In this document: positions 1 through 12,120 of the stretch, piece by piece
Layout: each line of letters starts with the position of its first letter
How positions within the stretch are numbered: position 1 is the first letter of the stretch
Source of the DNA: Acheta domesticus
Lineage: Eukaryota > Arthropoda > Insecta > Orthoptera > Gryllidae
Reading direction: 5' to 3'
DNA: 64,000 nucleotides
Assembly (NCBI GenBank): GCA_031308135.1
Contig: JAHLJT010000631.1
Location: 158,696,921-158,760,920, forward strand
The notes under the pieces: model-generated
Databases searched by the model: none
What the model saw: the letters and a program-made list of their open reading frames with translations, nothing else
What the model was told of the DNA's origin: nothing
Translations under genes and position numbers: made by a program

Positions 1-840
1 CATCTTTATACATAATATTCTAAAGTATTTTTATTATGAAATCGTCAAATTTTCTGTAGGTGTTGCGGTGTGTGACAGACGCTGAACTGTTCTCCTACTC
101 ATACGGTAGACAAGAGATTTCTAGGACAAGAGTTTTAAGCTCTTGTAACAAAAGGAAAGAAAACGTGACGGGGTTGAGTAAAAGTAAAGTAAAGAATAGG
201 TGACGGGGTTGCCGCAAATGGCCAGAAGAGCACAATAAACAGGCCTGAATATGAAAATATAGTGATAAATTGCGAAAACTGTAACGGCAAAGAGACATTT
301 TTGTAAAATCTTAGTGAAAAGAACTTGATTGTGAGTAAATATCATTTGTGTTGTCATCCTAAAAAATTATTTTATGTTAAATTGGTCTTTTTAATAGTCT
401 AAACCAGAGCCCGTCAAATTTTTGCTGACTGAGCCAAGGACAGTTACTTCCGGTTCTAAGTGGTCAGTTGAGACTCATCGAAAGGACTGAGTTCTGATGT
501 CAGATTCATAGTTATGAGAAACACGTAGGTCAATGCAAAAAGATGCTACTTGCTTTTTACTGTGACATACATAGGCGAAACTCATGAAATCTTACGTGTT
601 CGTTTATCAAAACATTTATTAAAATGTTAGCTCAAATGTGTTTCTTATGAGTATTAAATTATTCGCTAATCATATTCCAATGCATTAGATTCGGAGGTAA
701 AAAAAATTAAGAACAGTAAAATACTATCTGAGAAGAAGTGAGCTACAAACAACCGTACGCTTCTCATCGTTGTACTTAAACTTCTTAATAAGATTAAAAT
801 TATTTGGCTAAGAAATGCCTTTACATTCCCTGCAGTTTTA
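1..840. other. AT-rich intergenic DNA, nothing recognised
   Basis: Open frames on the minus strand here are short, AT-driven and match nothing I recognise. No RNA gene, repeat or promoter signal is evident. Confidence 0.5.
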
Positions 841-858
841 TTATAAATATATAGTGTA

Positions 859-893
859 CATATATATATAATACATATATAATATAATATACA

Positions 894-939
<46 letters not shown>
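859..939. repeat. (TA)n microsatellite
   Basis: An imperfect TA/ATA tract leads into about 21 uninterrupted TA units (895-936). A minus-strand frame reading alternating I/Y runs through it and is an artefact of the repeat. Confidence 0.95.
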
Positions 940-942
<3 letters not shown>

Positions 943-1302
943 TGATCTAATTTCAACGTATTACAAGTGCATGAGTTGATCGCTTTATCTTCTACGAGCA
1001 AAGAGCTTCTTGTGACGTACTGGAGTGAATGACACAGACAGTGTGTTGAAGATAACAATATTTACATTTATTTACAAGAACTCAACAATTAAAGAAATGT
1101 TTACAAATACTAATCAAACCCCGGCAACTCTTTGCTTCCCCTTAGCCTTGAAAAACCCGCGACCGTCCCTAGGCCCTACAGCCAGTGCCACTGCTCGAAA
1201 GCAGGTACAACGCATGATGCAATGTAATCGGACGTTAAGACCCCGGTATCCAAATACCTACATGGCCTGGCGCCAAAAATCGGTCTCCGCCCCGGAAACC
1301 AC

Positions 1303-1760
1303 GTGCTGGAATGCACTGGAGATCTGATAGATGATCGTCCTTCCATTCGTAACGTAGAAGAGATTACTCCGAGAAGATCGACAAGAATGAAAATTCCTAC
1401 TAAGAGGTACCGAGCGGTAGTTGCGTGTGAAAGGAATTCGCATAACAAAGAAACACCGAAGACTTATGCTGAGGCAGTGATCTCGAAAGAAGGGGAAACT
1501 TGGAAAACGGCTTTTTCGCGTGAGCCTGTTTACAGAGATACGAAAGATGTCAAATTGAAGACATTTCAGCTCTAGGTGAACATAAACATCTTGGAATCAA
1601 GTTCGTATTCAAAAGAAAACGCGTAAATAAATGGTGAGACTAAGTATAAAGCGAGGCTTGTCGTGGATGGATCTCGACAGACTTGTGGGATGGATTACAT
1701 CTCAGCGTACAGTCCAGAAATGAAAAGAACACAGAAAATCTCTTAATTTGGTATGATGGA
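1303..1760 (+). pseudogene. Ty1/copia retrotransposon pol relic (integrase tail to start of reverse transcriptase)
   Basis: This is a broken piece of a copia-type polyprotein. The frame from 1303 has the pre-RT linker typical of copia elements: a basic RRSTRMKIPTKRY stretch, then PKTYAEAVISKEGETWKTAF, which corresponds to the usual 'P.TY.EA...E...W..A' block before the RT. After the stop near 1573 a shifted frame continues with GIKFVFKRKRVNKW, like the family's 'WVFK.K' motif. From about 1640 comes KYKARLVVDGSRQTCGMDY followed by ISAYSP, which matches the 'YKARLVA.G..Q..G.DY.ETFSPV' start of the RVT_2 domain. At least one frameshift and several stops separate these pieces, and the catalytic YVDD part is missing. 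The element is dead and internally deleted, and probably continues into the LTR downstream. Family assignment rests on motif order only. Confidence 0.8.
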
Positions 1761-1832
1761 GAAACAATCTTCAAGAATGATTCGTTCGTAAATTAATAAG
1801 ATAAACGATCTACGAACGAAAGGGGGGGGGAA

Positions 1833-2041
1833 TGATAGATGAAATTATCTCACGCTTTGTTTATTACATTGCAGATCGTAGCAATGAGGACAGCATCTCC
1901 AGGTATTGTTGTGGTCCTGCTGAAAATAAAATGATAACGCTGGTTGATATGTATTATATTATATTGAAACATGCGTTCGTGTATTCATAAGAAATAAAGT
2001 CTGTTCATCTACAGAAAGTCTAACAGTCGACATTCTTAACA
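1833..2041 (+). mobile_element. probable 3' LTR of the copia relic
   Basis: A G-rich polypurine tract (1816-1832, nine Gs in a row) is followed by TGATAG. About 209 bp later the segment closes with CTTAACA, which suits TG...CA LTR borders. AATAAA lies at 1993-1998 inside it, where an LTR poly(A) signal would sit. The position directly after the copia pol relic supports a 3' LTR with the intervening RT/RNase H region deleted. No 5' LTR copy was found in the window, so the borders are inferred. Confidence 0.45.
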
Positions 2042-2495
2042 AGATCCCACCCAGCCTCTCGCCAAACAACAAGGTCTACGAATCTATCTGAATCTCCGAG
2101 AGCGCAGAAAGCGCCCGCCTTATATCCACGCCCGTCTCCCCCACCCTGCGTCATGCTGTCGGCGTCTCAGGCTCGATGGCTAGCCAATTCCAGGGGTCTT
2201 GCACAATCGTCCCAGACTCGCCACTAACCTTTTTCAACACTTTGTTTGCGTGGGATGTTTCCTGGAGCAGTCACATCCTGTCGGTCGCCCCTTAATTTTT
2301 AGCTCAAGTGCACCCTTTCACTACAGCTTCCGGATCAGGTATGCCGCTTGCTTGGAAACGTTGCCACGATGCCACACTCTCCTATGAGTCATTTGTCCCT
2401 TCGCATTACCCTTTTCCACCTTGAACAGTCGCTTGAACAATTGCTGCTGCTTCCGCTTTCTATCTGCTATCTCTGTGAAGTCTTTGCTATCTCTG

Positions 2496-2775
2496 ATCCG
2501 TTTTTCTGATAAGCAGAGGTTTTTGCAATTCTTTGGGTCATGATAGTCACCTTAGCAGTTGACACGTCCAGTATCACCAAAAAATCATTTTTTTATTTTG
2601 AACAATCCTATGTTGGAGTTAGTTTTTCCGTTGTTGGAGTCAGTTATCCGTTTTTCTGATAAGCAGAGGTTTTTGCAATTCTTTGGGTCATGATAGTCAC
2701 CTTAGCAGTTGACACGTCCAGTATCACCAAAAAATCATTTTTTTTATTTTGAACAATCCTATGTTGGAGTTAGTT
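2496..2775. repeat. tandem duplication, 150-bp period
   Basis: A block of about 129 bp beginning ATCCGTTTTTCTGATAAGC (2496-2624) recurs at 2646-2775 with only a one-base change in a T run. A 21-bp spacer lies between the copies and contains a partial third echo (GTTGGAGTCAGTT). The near identity implies a recent event. Confidence 0.95.
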
Positions 2776-3640
2776 GCATTGTAGGTAGAGTATAATTGTG
2801 GAATTTATCTTCCATCCATTCATACCCTCTTCAGGAGACACATTTTATATCTAAAAGGTGACTATCTAGTGAAATATAATGAATATTACATACTCAATGA
2901 TATCTATACTTCTGAGCAGTATAAGATTAGGTAAAGGGCAGGAAAAGAGAAAGAGAGAAGATCGTAGAGTTCAGCAGTTTAAAAAGCGGAACAAAAGTAC
3001 TATATGGGTAAGTTTTCTTGATATTTCACTGCGAGGTGTGCGAGGAGAGAAGGACTCTGGCTACGTCACCGCTTAAAAGGGCGAACCAACTGTGGGTATG
3101 AACTTAACGCGCCAAAACGTGCCATGAGAAATGCTACGATTGTTTTGAAAGAACGACGTGGTTGTTGCCAGCATTGTAAATTGGTACGTGCCGTTCCGAG
3201 TCTAATCTAAGTACCTCAATACTGAGATTCAGCGTTGGGTGAGAACTAGGGCGCTCGTGTATGAAAAAAACGTGTACGAGCAATATGGGTTGCTTTAAGG
3301 GAGCTAAATCGACAAGATAATGTAGCGTGTAACTGGAACAGTGTCTCGACATTAATGGTTAAAACAAAATAGAATGATGTCTGAAATAGTTTTCCTACTG
3401 AGATTTAATGGTAATACAATACATGTTAGATGATAGAGATTAAACGGAAATTTATACAATACACACGTTAGATAGGTGGTCGATATGAAAAATATCAGTC
3501 ACTGGCGTGTATGAAGTGACAGTGCAAACTGTAAAAAGTGATCGGTGTTGAACGAAAAGACGATTAAAGAGATTGTTTAAGCCGAGAGCTGAGAACAAAC
3601 CTAAGGAAAGGATAGAGCAATAAAAAGATATGGTATGTCA
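2776..3640. other. intergenic, nothing recognised
   Basis: Moderate AT-rich DNA with short frames on both strands. None has a recognisable domain. Confidence 0.4.
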
Positions 3641-3899
3641 TAAGCACATCAAAAATAAAAGACAGAGAATCAAGAAAGGAACGATTGGAGAGACATTAGA
3701 GCAAGAAAGCATACTGTGAAGCTCATAGAAGAACCTTTCGTCTCTGAAGTGCCACCAGTAAAAGGCGACAAGGACACGATTGTGTCGGCAGAGGCGCCGG
3801 AAGAGGAATATTGAACGGAGAGGACTGAGGAGGAAATCAGGAAGAGAGCGGAGAGGCAAATGGAATGAAGGGGAACACGAAGGTCGCGCAACGCTTAGG

Positions 3900-4046
3900 C
3901 AGAGAACAACGGAAGGCGGAGAAGACAGGCGGGAGAGGCGACGGCCGGAATGAGAAGCCGGCCGGGGCACTGGGCGGTGGGGGCGGGGGCGGGGGCGGGG
4001 GCTTGGGCCTACAAAGGGCCGGGGGCGGCGCGGACAAAGCGACCGA

Positions 4047-4102
<56 letters not shown>

Positions 4103-4260
4103 GGGCTGCACCGCGCTCCCCCGGGACGACACGCAGGAATTTTTAAATAAAACCCGCCGACAGCCCCTCCGCTCGCAGCTCCACACGCCACCCCGGGGCC
4201 AGGCGCGCCTCGGACGCCGCCTCACGCGCCGCGGGCAAGTTCGCGCGTTCGAACAGCCCC
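3900..4260. repeat. GC-rich CpG islet with (GGGGGC)4 and (GGC)18
   Basis: CpG-dense block in AT-rich surroundings. It holds four GGGGGC units at 3979-4002 (G-quadruplex-prone) and a pure GGC run of 18 units at 4047-4100. Long frames on both strands (poly-Pro, poly-Ala, poly-Arg) are readings of the repeat. An AT-rich TTTTTAAATAAAA element at 4140 could be a core promoter, but no gene start is attached to it. Confidence 0.85.
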
Positions 4261-4493
4261 GTTTCATACGTTCAGTTTCACTCAAGAAGGGGTACATTAA
4301 TAATAAAACTTGAAAATCACCACAATAGTTTCGAAATCAAAAGATTAGGAGTGGCTGGAATTGCATTCTCAAGAAATGAGAAATCAAATTGTACTCGCAG
4401 TTAAGTAGAAAACATTGTCATCACATGGAGGTGGGCATATCAAGGAGCAGCATTGCCACTGTTACATCACGACTACTCAATGTGTATTTTCTG

Positions 4494-6480
4494 ATTATTA
4501 TTATTGTTTTCCTCTATATCACGACTTAAGATGTTATGAGTCGGCAGAATATAAAATCTACTCCAGGTTGCAACCAGCTGGAGGAGGTGAGGAGCAGATC
4601 CGGTGACTGTCAGCGCCTCTACAATACTTCGCGCAAAATGTGGACTGTTCCAAATAAAGCAATTTCTTGCACTTCCCAGTCTCTTGAATTACCTGGGAGT
4701 TTAGATAAGTTCTTACACAAATTTTGTGGAACAAATCCCAGAGCACCGATAACTATCGGTACGATCTGTGCCTTTACACCCCACATTCGGCTGATTTCGC
4801 TTTCCAAACTCTTGTATTTAAGACGTTTCTCCGTGGTAACGACGCAACGTTTTGATCGCAAGGTACAGCAACAACGACATGTATACACGATTTGTTCTCT
4901 AATTCCCGGATAACTATATCCGGTTTGTTTGCCGCTATCGTGCGATCAGTTTGAATTTGTTGGTCGTACAATATCGTACACAATCCAACAGACGTCACCG
5001 GTTTTGGTGATTGTTCGTACCACTTGGGGCACGTGTTTGCAACTTCGAGGGCGGTACAGATCTGCCAGTGGAGGTAGCTACACCGTGCAACCTGCCGTAT
5101 CTTTTCAGGTATTCGGTCTTTGCTAGGATTCGATAAGCTGAGACAATATGATCAATGGTTCCTACTTGCTCCTGGCAAATGCGGCATTTGTCATCTTGAG
5201 AAATTTTGAGAACCGCTTTATCATAATGTGTTCTCAACGCCTGATCTTGAGCACCTACTAGAACTGCTTCCGATTCTGGCTTCATTCTACCCCTTTTAAG
5301 CCACATAAATGATTGATCTTTATTGATATGCACCTTGTCCATTCCTTTTAGATATTGTCCGTGAAGTGGTTTATTTCTCCACGATTTTTTTACTTTTTTT
5401 GTGTTTCACATTTCATGTTTAGTAGCATCAGAAGTTCAGTGTCTGTATTATTCGACGTGTCGTGCCCAGTTTTCTTCACAATGCTTCTTGCTACACTAAC
5501 AATGTCTCTGTTTCCCATTCTTCGGTCAGATTTCATGACCTGCCTCATTAGAGGGTCACCTTGATGGCTGACTGCATACTTTTCCATCCCGACTACTGCG
5601 TTGTGCCAGGAGGACTCAATTTGTCTGAGGCTTCTTCCTCCTTCCTTACGTGACACATAATGTCTATGTACATCAGCTCGAGGGTGGGCGACATGATGCA
5701 TTGTTCGCAGTTTTCTGGTTTTCCGAACCGTTGTGCGAATTTCTTGCTCAATCCAGTCCACTAGTCCGAAACTGTATTCTGCTACAAGTACAGGCACCGC
5801 CAAACTACCTATTGTTGATATTTTATTCTTTGAATTCAGAGCTGAGTGCAGGACCAGTCCCACTCTTCTGTAATACTCCCTGGGAATTCTCTCTTTCATT
5901 GTGTCTTTGGAGATGGTCTCACATTCTTCAATTCCTCTGTATTTGTATGTTTTAACTGGCTTAAGATCTTGAATCACAGTGTGCGAATTAATTTCAATGT
6001 TCTCAGACGTTGTCAGTTTGCCTATTTTTAAATTGATTTTTGCACACTTGTCAAGACCAAACTTCATGCAGATGTCATTGCTAAAGTCATTCACGACAGA
6101 CAGCATTTGGAGAGAATCGCTTCATTCTTAGCAAACACTTTCAGATCATCCATGTAAAACAAATGTGATACTGGCCTTTCATCATCATGGAGCTTGTAAC
6201 CAAAGTCAGCTTGCAACAACTGTCTTGATGGTGGGATCAAACTAATGCAAAACAGCAGAGGAGATAGTGAATCTCCTTGAAAAATACCCCTGTTAATCTG
6301 AATACTTCTGGTTTCCACTGCTTCCTTTCCGCCGTGTATTAGTAACCTGGTACCCCACGACTTCATACTAGTCTTGCAAAACTCAATAAGTCTAGGATGA
6401 AATCGATAGATCTCCAGGGTCTTTAAAATCCAATCGTGTGGTACACTGTGGTCTGTAATACTCCCTGCGAATTCTCTCTT
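4494..6480 (-). pseudogene. decayed non-LTR retrotransposon (LINE) with reverse transcriptase and Cys-His C-terminal domain
   Basis: Read on the minus strand from about 6455. A palm motif A remnant (DHSVPHDWILKTLEIYRF) is followed by RGIFQGDSLSPLLFC and then HLFYMDDLKVFAKN, with FYMDD as the catalytic box. A frame change near 6100 leads to a long post-RT region with KCAKINLKIGKL and WIEQEIRTTVRKTRKL (6106-5390). Another frame change gives a CRICQEQ...DHIV zinc-finger-like segment (near 5190). The last piece, up to 4619, reads IVPIVIGALGFVPQNL then ALFGTVHILREVL, which I know as the C-terminal end of this LINE group. The 3' tail is (AAT)n at 4494-4505. By FYMDD and the C-terminal Cys-His region it belongs near the R2/NeSL-type LINEs. 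Endonuclease residues were not checked. It is 5' truncated in motif A and has several frameshifts. Confidence 0.85.

Positions 6481-6483
<3 letters not shown>

Positions 6484-6531
<48 letters not shown>
6484..6531. repeat. (ATT)n microsatellite at LINE 5' edge
   Basis: About 16 ATT units. On the minus strand this is (AAT)n, the same type as the LINE 3' tail at 4494, and it abuts the LINE's truncated 5' end. Confidence 0.95.
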
Positions 6532-6532
<1 letters not shown>

Positions 6533-6539
6533 TAATATT

Positions 6540-8200
6540 TGTGTTTCAAAAGATATTCCGCTAACCTTAAAACACTACAGTCAATAATTTCAAGTTTCGA
6601 TTTCCCCTCGAGAATTTACCTTACTCTGGACTAACCCCCTTTGTGTGATTCATAATACTTGTACAGTAAATGATACAATGAAATACTTCTAGAGATTGGA
6701 TTTCGCCAATTCAAACGATCACTGTTCGAATGTATAATTAGTGAAAACACCACTAATTTGATGCCTTCAATTGAATAAATAATTGAAATTATTTTTTAAT
6801 GAAAACATTACTGCGACATTATAAAAAATCTCAAATGTCACTTAAATGAAATCTGTCACTCTTACGCATTACCACTCAACACGTGAATTGATAAAAAAAT
6901 GTATATATTGCCTAAAATGGGTTTAACCTAATATATAAGAATGGAAGGAAACAGCAATGTCTCTGAATATCCATTTTGTGGCATAAAATCAGCAAAGGAT
7001 AACAGTCAAAATGTCCCCGGCAAAGCGAATGCCTTATTTAACTCGTTCACGGAACTGAGATCGATTACGTGCTTAACTTTATTCGGCAATAGGAGAACGT
7101 AGATATATAACTCTAAGCGTGACGCCTTTGATGTCTATCAGGTTTCCCGCAATTGAATGCCGCCTGTTTACTCTCGCTTGGTGCGAAACAAATCCCTTTG
7201 ATACGGGACACCGCCGCGCCGCCGCGCCACGTTCTCTCACGCAGAGTTCTCGGGTTTGTCAATTTATCGCTTCACTTACGCCCACTTGTTCCGTATCTGT
7301 TACGTTCATGAACGCCTGCGGCTATTCTCTTCATTTCCATCGGAGTTCATCTTCAAAATTTTCAAAATTTTATTGACTAATTCCAAGGCTTTTTCTTCTC
7401 TGTGATAATTTCTCTATCTTCTCAGAATATTTGGTTACGATTCATTTGTTAAAGATTGTCAGTTCCTTATTGTCTGGGAATGACATCTGTTATTTTGCCA
7501 TGAGATGTCATTCAAGTGCTTGACAACTAATATTCATTTATAAAATATTATATTTTTATATAAAATATTATCTACAATAGTGTATTTAGTTTTGGTAGTT
7601 AGAAAGTTTCTGATTTCATCCAATTTACCCTTAAATTTAATAAAAAATACGGCTGAACATAAAGATTATACAAAGTTGAATACTTCTTATGTTACTTAGC
7701 CTGTTGAACACACAAATGTTACTGATGATTTTATTTGTACCTTTCGCAAATATTTAAGTTATCTCTTAGTAAAGAATTCATTTTCACAATATGAAAATAT
7801 TGTATTGAAACAAATTAAATGAGATTAAAACTACTTTTCTAATAATAGAATACAATAAATTAAATTATACTCTTTGAAACGCGTTCTAATAAGTTTTGTT
7901 TCTGTTGCATTAAATCAACTAAATAAAGGGTGAAAATATTTATCTCTATGACAAATAAGAGCCTATGTTTGCATTCGAACCGTTGTTTGAATGAATGCAG
8001 ATAAAAAGCTGATAAAACACTGAAATACAATTAAATGCACATCCTGATAACACAATTTTGTGACAACTCACATTCCATTGTGTACTTTGGTGATCTCAGC
8101 AAATCCTCAGTGGCAGTCATCTTATTTTATTTCTGTCGCATTTCCGAAGTGTTGACATTTGGCTCCGATTCCCGATACATTTCTTCTCCCGCTTCCTTCG
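6540..8200. other. AT-rich intergenic DNA, nothing recognised
   Basis: Long AT-rich stretch. A small CG-rich cluster (about 7205-7235) is the only compositional break. No coding or RNA signal. Confidence 0.5.
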
Positions 8201-8219
8201 ATACAACTCCAACTCTCAA

Positions 8220-8660
8220 GAGCAGTACACACACTCATCCTCCACAGAAAAGCGAACGAAATAGCGGAGTAGGCGGACGATCGTCGGAGAGGAGAACGCT
8301 AGCGGGCTCTGGCGGCGGAGGCCGGAAACGTCCGGCTGAGTTACTCGCGGGGACACCAATCGCTCCCAAATCCGTTCCGGGGTGCTCGCCGTATTTCTCC
8401 CGCAGGCAGATCAATTCGCCTCCGCCCCGTCGGGAAGAAGCGGCCTCGCTCGAGGCTGTTCCCGGCCCCGCGCCCCGCCCCGCCCCGCCCCGCCCCCCCT
8501 CCGCCGGCAGTTCCAGTAGGAGTTATTAAGCAAGACGGAGGACAGCCCCGGCGCCGCGCCGCACCGCGCCGCAGGAGCAGCTGGCGGAGGAATGCCGCAG
8601 TGGCGGACGCGGAGAGGCCCCGTGAGATGTGGCCTACCCAAGGACGCACTGTTGCAGAGA
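8220..8660. other. GC-rich CpG islet with (CCCCG)n
   Basis: CpG-dense block with consecutive CCCCG units at about 8473-8496. Open frames across it are compositional. It could be an island-type promoter or first exon, since AG ATG ... GACG followed by GTAATA occurs near 8640-8697, but no downstream exon is recognisable. Confidence 0.6.
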
Positions 8661-8699
8661 AACAGGATGTTGTCACGAAGATGTTTATAGACGGTAATA

Positions 8700-9780
8700 A
8701 TTAAAGCGAAAATCTGCTGCGGACAATGAGTTGATTAAACATTGTTCATAGTAATGTAATTTATTATAACTGTTATACAGCCATGCGTGCAGATCGCGTA
8801 ATACTTATAGAAAAAGGGTTAAGAAAAAAATATATATTAAATATTATAATATAAAAATATATGTTATATATATATATTATGTTACGACTAAAATATTTTA
8901 TTTAAAAACAAAATCTGGCTAATTTCTGAATTTATAGCTTAATGTTACACTTTTCAAGATGGATGAAAAAATTCATAAGTAGCTTTCAAGGATACGTCCG
9001 CCTTCGTCCGGATAAAGTTAGAGAAGATGAGGTGACGTGTAGCTGAAGTACGTTGAGGTAACGCAGAATAGCGGTAATGACAAACAAGAATTAGACTATT
9101 GGTTGGAGGCATTTAGGTCTATCAAGAGACATGATGTGTAGTTTCGAGTTCCACTATATCAGTCGTAAATTTTATATTTACATGATACCATCAAACCGAA
9201 TCTTACTGTTCCTCAGTTGACGCTTTGCGAAGCGGTTCCGAATTCCAATCTTTGGTCTTCTTCATTTATAGAAAATAATCTTATGTGTACAACATATACT
9301 TTCCCATGCATGTTAAATACTTCTCGCAAAACGTCCAAGATCTCTCATTCGGACCGTCACCCTACTTTCGCCAGTCATACGTGATATCAACATTATCCGT
9401 ATGAATACCGAAATAATCCGACCATCGACATTTATTCAATTGTATTCAAATCATTTGGTTAATGTGCGGTTTCTTTCGGAACTCTAAAGAGTCATATTTC
9501 ATTCTTTAGCTGAGATACATGTATTACACAATAACACATGTAATACCCATATAATAATAAATGTACTGAGAAACTGATTTATTTTTATCCCTGTTCAAAG
9601 TCCTGCAATTGAGTTCTAGGATTTTCATTAATCACCAAATTATGTTTTATCAGTAAACTTATTTAACAAGTATTTTGTCATCATATCGCCAGAAAAAAAG
9701 GAACATTTTTAATGCCGCAAATAAAATATACAGCTTTCTAGATTTGAGTTAGTACAATAAGACTTTTCTGTGTAATTTTT
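8700..9780. other. AT-rich intergenic DNA, nothing recognised
   Basis: No repeat copies, coding motifs or RNA-like structures seen. Confidence 0.5.
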
Positions 9781-9879
9781 TTTCACAAAAAGCGCAGGAG
9801 CGGTGTTAGTCACAAAGGCAAGAAGGGGCGCGACGTCTGGGAATGGAAAGCATGCTGCAGACAGCCTAGAAATATATTT

Positions 9880-10270
9880 GGAAGAAACGAATCATAGTGG
9901 TGCGCGGAACGGGATTCTAGGAATCCCGAGTAGCAAAAACGCTGGAGAGGGGGCGCTGAAAATACGGCAAGGAGTAAATCGAGCGGATATTGGGGCCGTG
10001 AGGGACGATCTCTCGAAGCGGAGGCCGGCGCGATGTGGAGAGCGGAGACTTACAGCGGGCGCAGAAGAAAGAAGCGAATGGAAGGGCGGCGATGGTGGGA
10101 GTGGGGGGGGGAGGGCGGAGAGGGAACGAATGGTGAAAAACGCGGCGGCGTGCGGCGTGAGCGGCACGGCAAGGGATGGGAAGGGAAGGGAAGGGCGGGC
10201 GACGGGCGCTGCGAGACAATCTGGCCGACAGCACGCGCGGGCGGAGGCGTGAAGGAAACGTGTCTCGTCG
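9880..10270. other. GC-rich, purine-skewed islet
   Basis: The plus strand is strongly G/A-biased, with GGGAAG repeats near 10174-10200 and a G run near 10104. Open frames on both strands are composition-driven. Confidence 0.6.
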
Positions 10271-10399
10271 AGACATATGGGCCCAAAGAGCGCTGGAGAA
10301 ATGAAACGATGAGAAGCTATATAAGCGTCTCCCGGCAGCACGAGGGCAGAGGAAGTGTGCTCGGGAAAGAGATGTGTAATACACGCGTGAACCTATGAT

Positions 10400-12120
10400 T
10401 CGTGAACTTCAAAGATATGGTATAATAAAACACGTCAAAGTCTGCGACGTATAGGTCTTTCTCGAAAGAAACATCAGGCAAGAAAAATGGTCGGCCGATG
10501 CCCAAGGCACATTTAAACTGGGCTTCTAAGGAGACTGTAATATACCTGGGGGACAATGCAAATTAAATTATAGTAGTAAAAAACATAAAGAAAGAAACAA
10601 AATGCTTGTAGTACATAGCTACTATACGCTGGATGTGACTGCACCAAATATGTTTCCGCGTAGTTTATTACTGCGACTACCCTTCGTCTTCGGTTGGGCG
10701 CCTCGGACGGGTAGCCGGCTCGCTCAGTCGATAGACAGTCTGGCCTGAAATGGCGATGATGGAGGAAGCTGGCGGTCGGGGTCAAATGAGAAGCATTGCA
10801 TTCATATAACAACATGGGGGATTTATTCAGTAAGAAATCACGAATGAACTGGTACCAATCATATCGGCGAGCATGCTCCCCTTTACCCAAATCAAAAAAA
10901 ACATGTCATGCACACACACAAGTTAAAATTAAGAAATACAAATTAATACAATTACAATGACAAAGATTTTCTCCTTGCGCAAATTCCCTCTTGGCGGCCA
11001 AGCACGGCCGGAGAATCTCTCTTCGTCGCCCGGTCGAAAGGTAATTAGCAAAAATTGTTCGCCACACAGTTTATGACTTTCGACCACGGGCGCACCACAA
11101 AAGCAAAATAAATATTGCCTCCGCAAGGCGGCTTGCACGACCCACCAAAGTTGAATAACCTCAGGCCGTCAGCTGGCTGCGAGGGTCGTCACGGGCGGTG
11201 AGGCGCCGCCCCGGGTGGGGTGCGCAGGACTGAACCAGGTATGCAGCGATGGGGCTGTTGGGGCTGGCCCAACACGCAGCGCCGTCCGCTCAATGTTGTG
11301 AATGATTAGGTAATGTTTGCTCGAACGAATGATCTCCTCACTCTCGATCTATCACACTGTATTTTGGAGATCGAAGCGAGTTCGTGAATCACCTGATAAC
11401 CTCATGAAAAAAAAGTCCCGAATTCGAGCACAAGTCGGATATTAACACAGCACAATTCACTGTCAATTGTCCGTCATACAGCCCTGCGGTCTACAATTGT
11501 TAAAGGGGACTTGCACAAATTCTTCCAAGAAAACTCAATGTTTTTTATAAGTCCATCCAATACGAACCGAACTCTGTCTCCGGCACCTAGTGCCACCACA
11601 AAGGCAACTTGTCCCCCCTTGACCGCTACTCGCGTCCTACCCCGAACGCAACTCTTTCGCTTCTCTCCTCGCGTCGCCTGCTCCGAAGTCCCTCGAAGCT
11701 TCTTTCCCCCACCAAAATTATCCCCAAGATTCTGGAACCTTCCAGAACATTGCCTAATTCCGGCGGCTATTGGCGCAAGGGTAGTGCGTCTTAAACTATT
11801 TCTGCCCAATCGTCGAGTGTTTTTGAGGCCGAGAAATGAGAGAGAAGCTGGCTATCGCTCCCTCTCGTTTCAATTTTGCGTCAAATAGGGGCAGTTATTA
11901 ATGGCTGGGGGTGTGAGGGGCTGGAAATCTCAAGGGAGGCTGGGGGGGGCTTTGAGCGTCGCGGAAAAATACCGGGGGTGCCGTGCGCACGAAACGACCA
12001 CCCAAGCTCCGGGACACGTGGCCGTGACAGATTCAAAAGGGGCGAAGGGGGGCGGCGAGCAGCCGCCGCCGTCCTGGCGCCATCGGCTGACTCTCAGACA
12101 GGCGTAGCCCGGGAGTAATT
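10400..12120. other. mixed intergenic DNA with GC-rich pieces at 11160-11280 and 11580-12110
   Basis: Alternating AT-rich and CpG-rich segments. The frames at 11474-11888 and 11876-12118 show no domain and overlap each other in several frames, as expected from composition alone. No gene is supported. Confidence 0.4.

Noticed and set aside
3134..3352. Transposase-like reading (TEIQRWVRTR) on the plus strand
   Set aside because: Too short and too interrupted; it does not line up with the mariner-like motifs at 26 kb.
3638..4297. 219-codon minus-strand frame with a poly-Pro run
   Set aside because: It is a translation of the GGC/GGGGGC repeats; equally long frames exist on the opposite strand.
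8640..8700. Possible first exon with splice donor at the edge of a GC islet
   Set aside because: No downstream exon or conserved peptide; the donor match could be chance.
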